Of a stretch of 8,437 bases of DNA, positions 6,897 through 8,437 are shown piece by piece. The notes under the pieces were generated by a model, which was not told the DNA's origin, did not search any database, and saw only the letters and a program-made list of their open reading frames with translations. The stretch comes from Bacteriovorax stolpii (lineage in GTDB: Bacteria > Bdellovibrionota > Bacteriovoracia > Bacteriovoracales > Bacteriovoracaceae), in assembly GCA_945862475.1 (NCBI GenBank), contig CAMAYW010000084.1, forward strand, positions 1 through 8,437, given 5' to 3'. The stretch's first letter is position 1, and each line of letters starts with the position of its first letter. The position numbers and the translations under genes are program-made.

Positions 6897-7571
6897 TTAC
6901 TCTTTTCTTAAGATAATACTTGAGCGAAACTCTTTCTCGTGGAGAGGTTCCTCATATTTTAAAACTCTCATCCCTGAAAAAAGCCGCAGAAGCTCTTGTT
7001 CTCTTAGGTAGTTTTCATCATCTGAGGATTGTCTTTTCTTTTTTACTTTCTCTCTTACCGTATAAGCCTCATATATAAGAACTCCACCGGGCTTAAGCCA
7101 GGTTTTAATTTTTTCCACTAAAGATTTATCCACGTAGTAGAAACAAACGATTGCATCAAAAGAATTTGGTTGAATCTTATATTCTTTGAGTGAAGCCACC
7201 ACTCCTTTTATTTTGACACCAAATTCCTGCGCCAGAAGATAAGCTTTTTTTACCGCGACGGAACTTATGTCAATGCCTGTTACCTTATAGCCTTTTTGGG
7301 CAAGAAAAACGGCATTTCTCCCTTCTCCCATCCCCATATCTAAAACCGTTCCCTCAAAAGGAATATATTGATAATTTTCCGCCAAAAAAGCAGCCGGAGA
7401 TTTTCCAAAGATGAAGGTTGGTCTTGAGTATTTTTCATCCCATTGAGTTTTTGAGTCTTGAGATGTCTTTATGCCAGTCAAATGTTGAAAGCGACTTCCA
7501 GAAATAGGATCTCTAGCGTAGAGGTGCACTTGAAAAAAAAATCCGAGAAGAAAAATTATTAAATATTTCAT
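6897..7571 (-). CDS. Class I SAM-dependent methyltransferase with an N-terminal signal-like segment
   Basis: This 224-residue protein has a complete Rossmann-type methyltransferase core. Motif I for SAM binding is VLDMGMGEGRN (76-86); the acidic residue at the end of strand 2 is D101 in VTGIDIS; the motif IV region is FDAIVCFYYV (138-147); and LKPGGVLIYEAY (159-170) is the usual post-IV strand. The lead-in WDEKYSRPTFIFGKSPAAFL (44-63) resembles TehB-like and related small-molecule methyltransferases; the substrate is unknown. Residues 1-19 (MKYLIIFLLGFFFQVHLYA) look like a Sec signal peptide or membrane anchor, which is odd because SAM is cytoplasmic. No convincing downstream start exists: the only candidate before the core is a TTG at residue 31 with no Shine-Dalgarno site. 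The ATG at 7571 itself has only a weak site. It lies 43 bases after the preceding gene, probably in the same transcript. The fold is near certain, the localisation open. Confidence 0.88.
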   Translation of the reverse strand: MKYLIIFLLGFFFQVHLYARDPISGSRFQHLTGIKTSQDSKTQWDEKYSRPTFIFGKSPAAFLAENYQYIPFEGTVLDMGMGEGRNAVFLAQKGYKVTGIDISSVAVKKAYLLAQEFGVKIKGVVASLKEYKIQPNSFDAIVCFYYVDKSLVEKIKTWLKPGGVLIYEAYTVREKVKKKRQSSDDENYLREQELLRLFSGMRVLKYEEPLHEKEFRSSIILRKE

Positions 7572-7584
7572 TGATTCTAAATTA

Positions 7585-7604
7585 TCACTGTTTCATTCCA
7601 GTGA
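7585..7604 (-). promoter_or_regulatory. Small inverted repeat in the gap before the methyltransferase gene
   Basis: TCACTG (minus strand 7604-7599) and CAGTGA (7590-7585) form a perfect 6-bp stem around an 8-base loop. It lies ten bases after the stop of the upstream gene and 13 bases before the methyltransferase ATG. No U-run follows on the minus strand, so it is not a convincing intrinsic terminator. It could be an mRNA processing or stability element, or chance. Confidence 0.3.
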
Positions 7605-7614
7605 AAAGCCTCGT

Positions 7615-8061
7615 CTAATTTTCCTGAGGTTCCTCGAAGGAATTCTCTTCTCCTTCTTCACTCATAGCAAGGGATTCATTTTGAATCCCAAGTTCTGCAT
7701 CCAGGTATAGATTAAGAGTGCCAAGAAGTTTTTCCATTTTCCTAATTTTTCGATCAATGAAATCTTCAACAGTATTGGGCATGTCTTCGGTTTGATAGAG
7801 ATACCAACTCATTTCCTCTGAATGGGTGTAATACTGATCTAAAACTGTAATGAGATCAGAGCTACAATGAGAAAGTTCATCTATCGATGTCCCTTCGTAT
7901 CTATTTTTAAAAATTGTCGGGAAATGCTCTCTCGTTCGTCTTAAGGCAAAGATTTCAAGATACTCTGTCTTTCTGCTTCGGATGCGATCGAATAAATTAT
8001 TTGCATCATTTTTTAAGAGAACTAAAATTCTTTGGGCGGTTTCCGAGTTACGACTCTTCAT
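7615..8061 (-). CDS. Hypothetical small acidic-tailed protein
   Basis: I do not recognise this 148-residue protein. It has no signal peptide or membrane segment, so it is probably cytoplasmic. It reads as largely helical: a basic N-terminal half (TAQRILVLLKNDANNLFDRI, RSRKTEYLEIFALRRTREHF), a middle with LSHCSSDLITVLDQYY and SWYLYQTEDMP, a helix DFIDRKIRKMEKLLGTLNLY, and a strongly acidic disordered-looking tail (SEEGEENSFEEPQE). I chose the ATG at 8061 over one 13 codons upstream (8100). At 8061 the start forms an ATGA overlap with the stop of the preceding gene and has AGGTG seven bases upstream, whereas the longer form would overlap that gene by 43 bases. Coupling to the neighbour suggests the two proteins act together or need matched amounts. 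Function unknown. Confidence 0.72.
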   Translation of the reverse strand: MKSRNSETAQRILVLLKNDANNLFDRIRSRKTEYLEIFALRRTREHFPTIFKNRYEGTSIDELSHCSSDLITVLDQYYTHSEEMSWYLYQTEDMPNTVEDFIDRKIRKMEKLLGTLNLYLDAELGIQNESLAMSEEGEENSFEEPQEN

Positions 8062-8437
8062 ACAATCGCACCTATACCTGCTCGTTTCCCACCTGGCCAA
8101 GAGAGCGTCTTTTCAGACTTCAGTTCATAATAACGAGCTATCTTTTGAGATAAATCTCTCGCGTCGAAGGGATATTTCATAAAAAAATAGTTCTTATGAA
8201 GAGAATGGACTTTTGAATCATTGAGTTTTGAAAAACTAGATAAATGAAAAAAAGACAGTCTCTTGGATTTTAAGAAAAATTTTAAGAGACCTCTGATCTT
8301 TTCATTATAGATTTTATACTCTTTTGAATCAGAGATCGAACAGAGAAGCATCATTTGCGATTGATCAGAGCATGACATAAGTTTCTGAAGCTGATCTATT
8401 CGAACCGGCACTAAAACAAAACCAATTTCATTAAATA
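8058..8437 (-). CDS. Hypothetical protein, 5' end beyond the right edge; possible degenerate receiver domain
   Basis: The frame stays open to the right edge (FNEIGFVLVPVRIDQ from the first full codon), so the gene very likely starts outside the window, although a GTG at 8411 would give a 117-residue form. The 125 visible residues have no membrane segment. LSFFHLSSFSKLN followed by NYFFMKYPFDARDLSQKIARYY has the rhythm of the last two strands of a response-regulator receiver. There a Ser/Thr ends strand 4 and a conserved Lys, normally followed by Pro, ends strand 5. The Lys is present, but a Tyr separates it from the Pro, and no phosphoacceptor Asp is evident in the visible part. A pseudo-receiver is a weak inference. 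The stop overlaps the next start as ATGA. The C-terminus (WPGGKRAGIGAIV) is short and glycine-rich. Confidence 0.6.
   Translation of the reverse strand, partial: FNEIGFVLVPVRIDQLQKLMSCSDQSQMMLLCSISDSKEYKIYNEKIRGLLKFFLKSKRLSFFHLSSFSKLNDSKVHSLHKNYFFMKYPFDARDLSQKIARYYELKSEKTLSWPGGKRAGIGAIV

Noticed and set aside
7585..7604. Intrinsic terminator between the small hypothetical gene and the methyltransferase
   Set aside because: The stem is only 6 bp and no U-run follows it on the minus strand, so termination is unlikely.
6814..8182. Plus-strand ORFs at 6814-7011, 7914-8153 and 7982-8182
   Set aside because: They are antisense to well-supported minus-strand genes and show no Shine-Dalgarno site or family resemblance.
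1..8437. CRISPR arrays, tRNA or rRNA genes, insertion sequences, phage genes
   Set aside because: Reading both strands I found no spaced direct repeats, no structural RNA sequences and no transposase or phage motifs; coding sequence occupies nearly the whole window.

Overview
The window is visibly AT-rich and encodes eight genes, all on the minus strand and tightly packed. Gaps range from a 4-base overlap to 43 bases, so the whole stretch could be one transcription unit read from the right edge to the left. The transporter genes resemble Gram-negative Yej proteins, one binding protein is a lipoprotein, and several small exported proteins are unfamiliar. Together with a large murein-type enzyme, this fits a Gram-negative of the Bdellovibrionota (Bacteriovorax-like) type. 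That assignment is inference from protein style and base composition, not from a marker gene.

Right part (about 6159-8437): a gene cut by the right edge (possibly a degenerate response-regulator receiver) is coupled by an ATGA overlap to a small acidic-tailed protein of unknown function. Next come a class I SAM-dependent methyltransferase that unexpectedly begins with a signal-peptide-like segment, and an exported protein made of a small N-terminal domain followed by a long coiled coil.

Middle part (2475-6142): three genes of a Yej-type peptide ABC importer, namely a lipidated family-5 substrate-binding protein and the permeases YejB and YejE. They are spaced 3 bases apart and then overlap by 4 bases. 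No ATPase gene (yejF) is visible, so the importer must borrow its ATP-binding subunit from elsewhere.

Left part (1-2436): one uninterrupted minus-strand reading frame of at least 812 codons fills the whole region and runs off the left edge. It is easy to miss because its stop codon lies outside the window and it starts with GTG or TTG. It encodes an exported multidomain protein. An N-terminal helical domain is followed by a Ser/Pro/Thr linker, a middle domain, an L,D-transpeptidase (YkuD)-like catalytic domain with an SGGCAN active-site motif, and the beginning of what may be a lytic-transglycosylase-like domain.

Working hypothesis: the murein-type enzyme lies directly downstream of a Yej importer, and YejBEF-type systems are known to import peptides, including muropeptides in some bacteria. 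The cluster could therefore couple remodelling or digestion of peptidoglycan to uptake of the released peptides. In a predatory bacterium the peptidoglycan might be the prey's. This is inference; the sequence directly shows only the gene order and the domain motifs.
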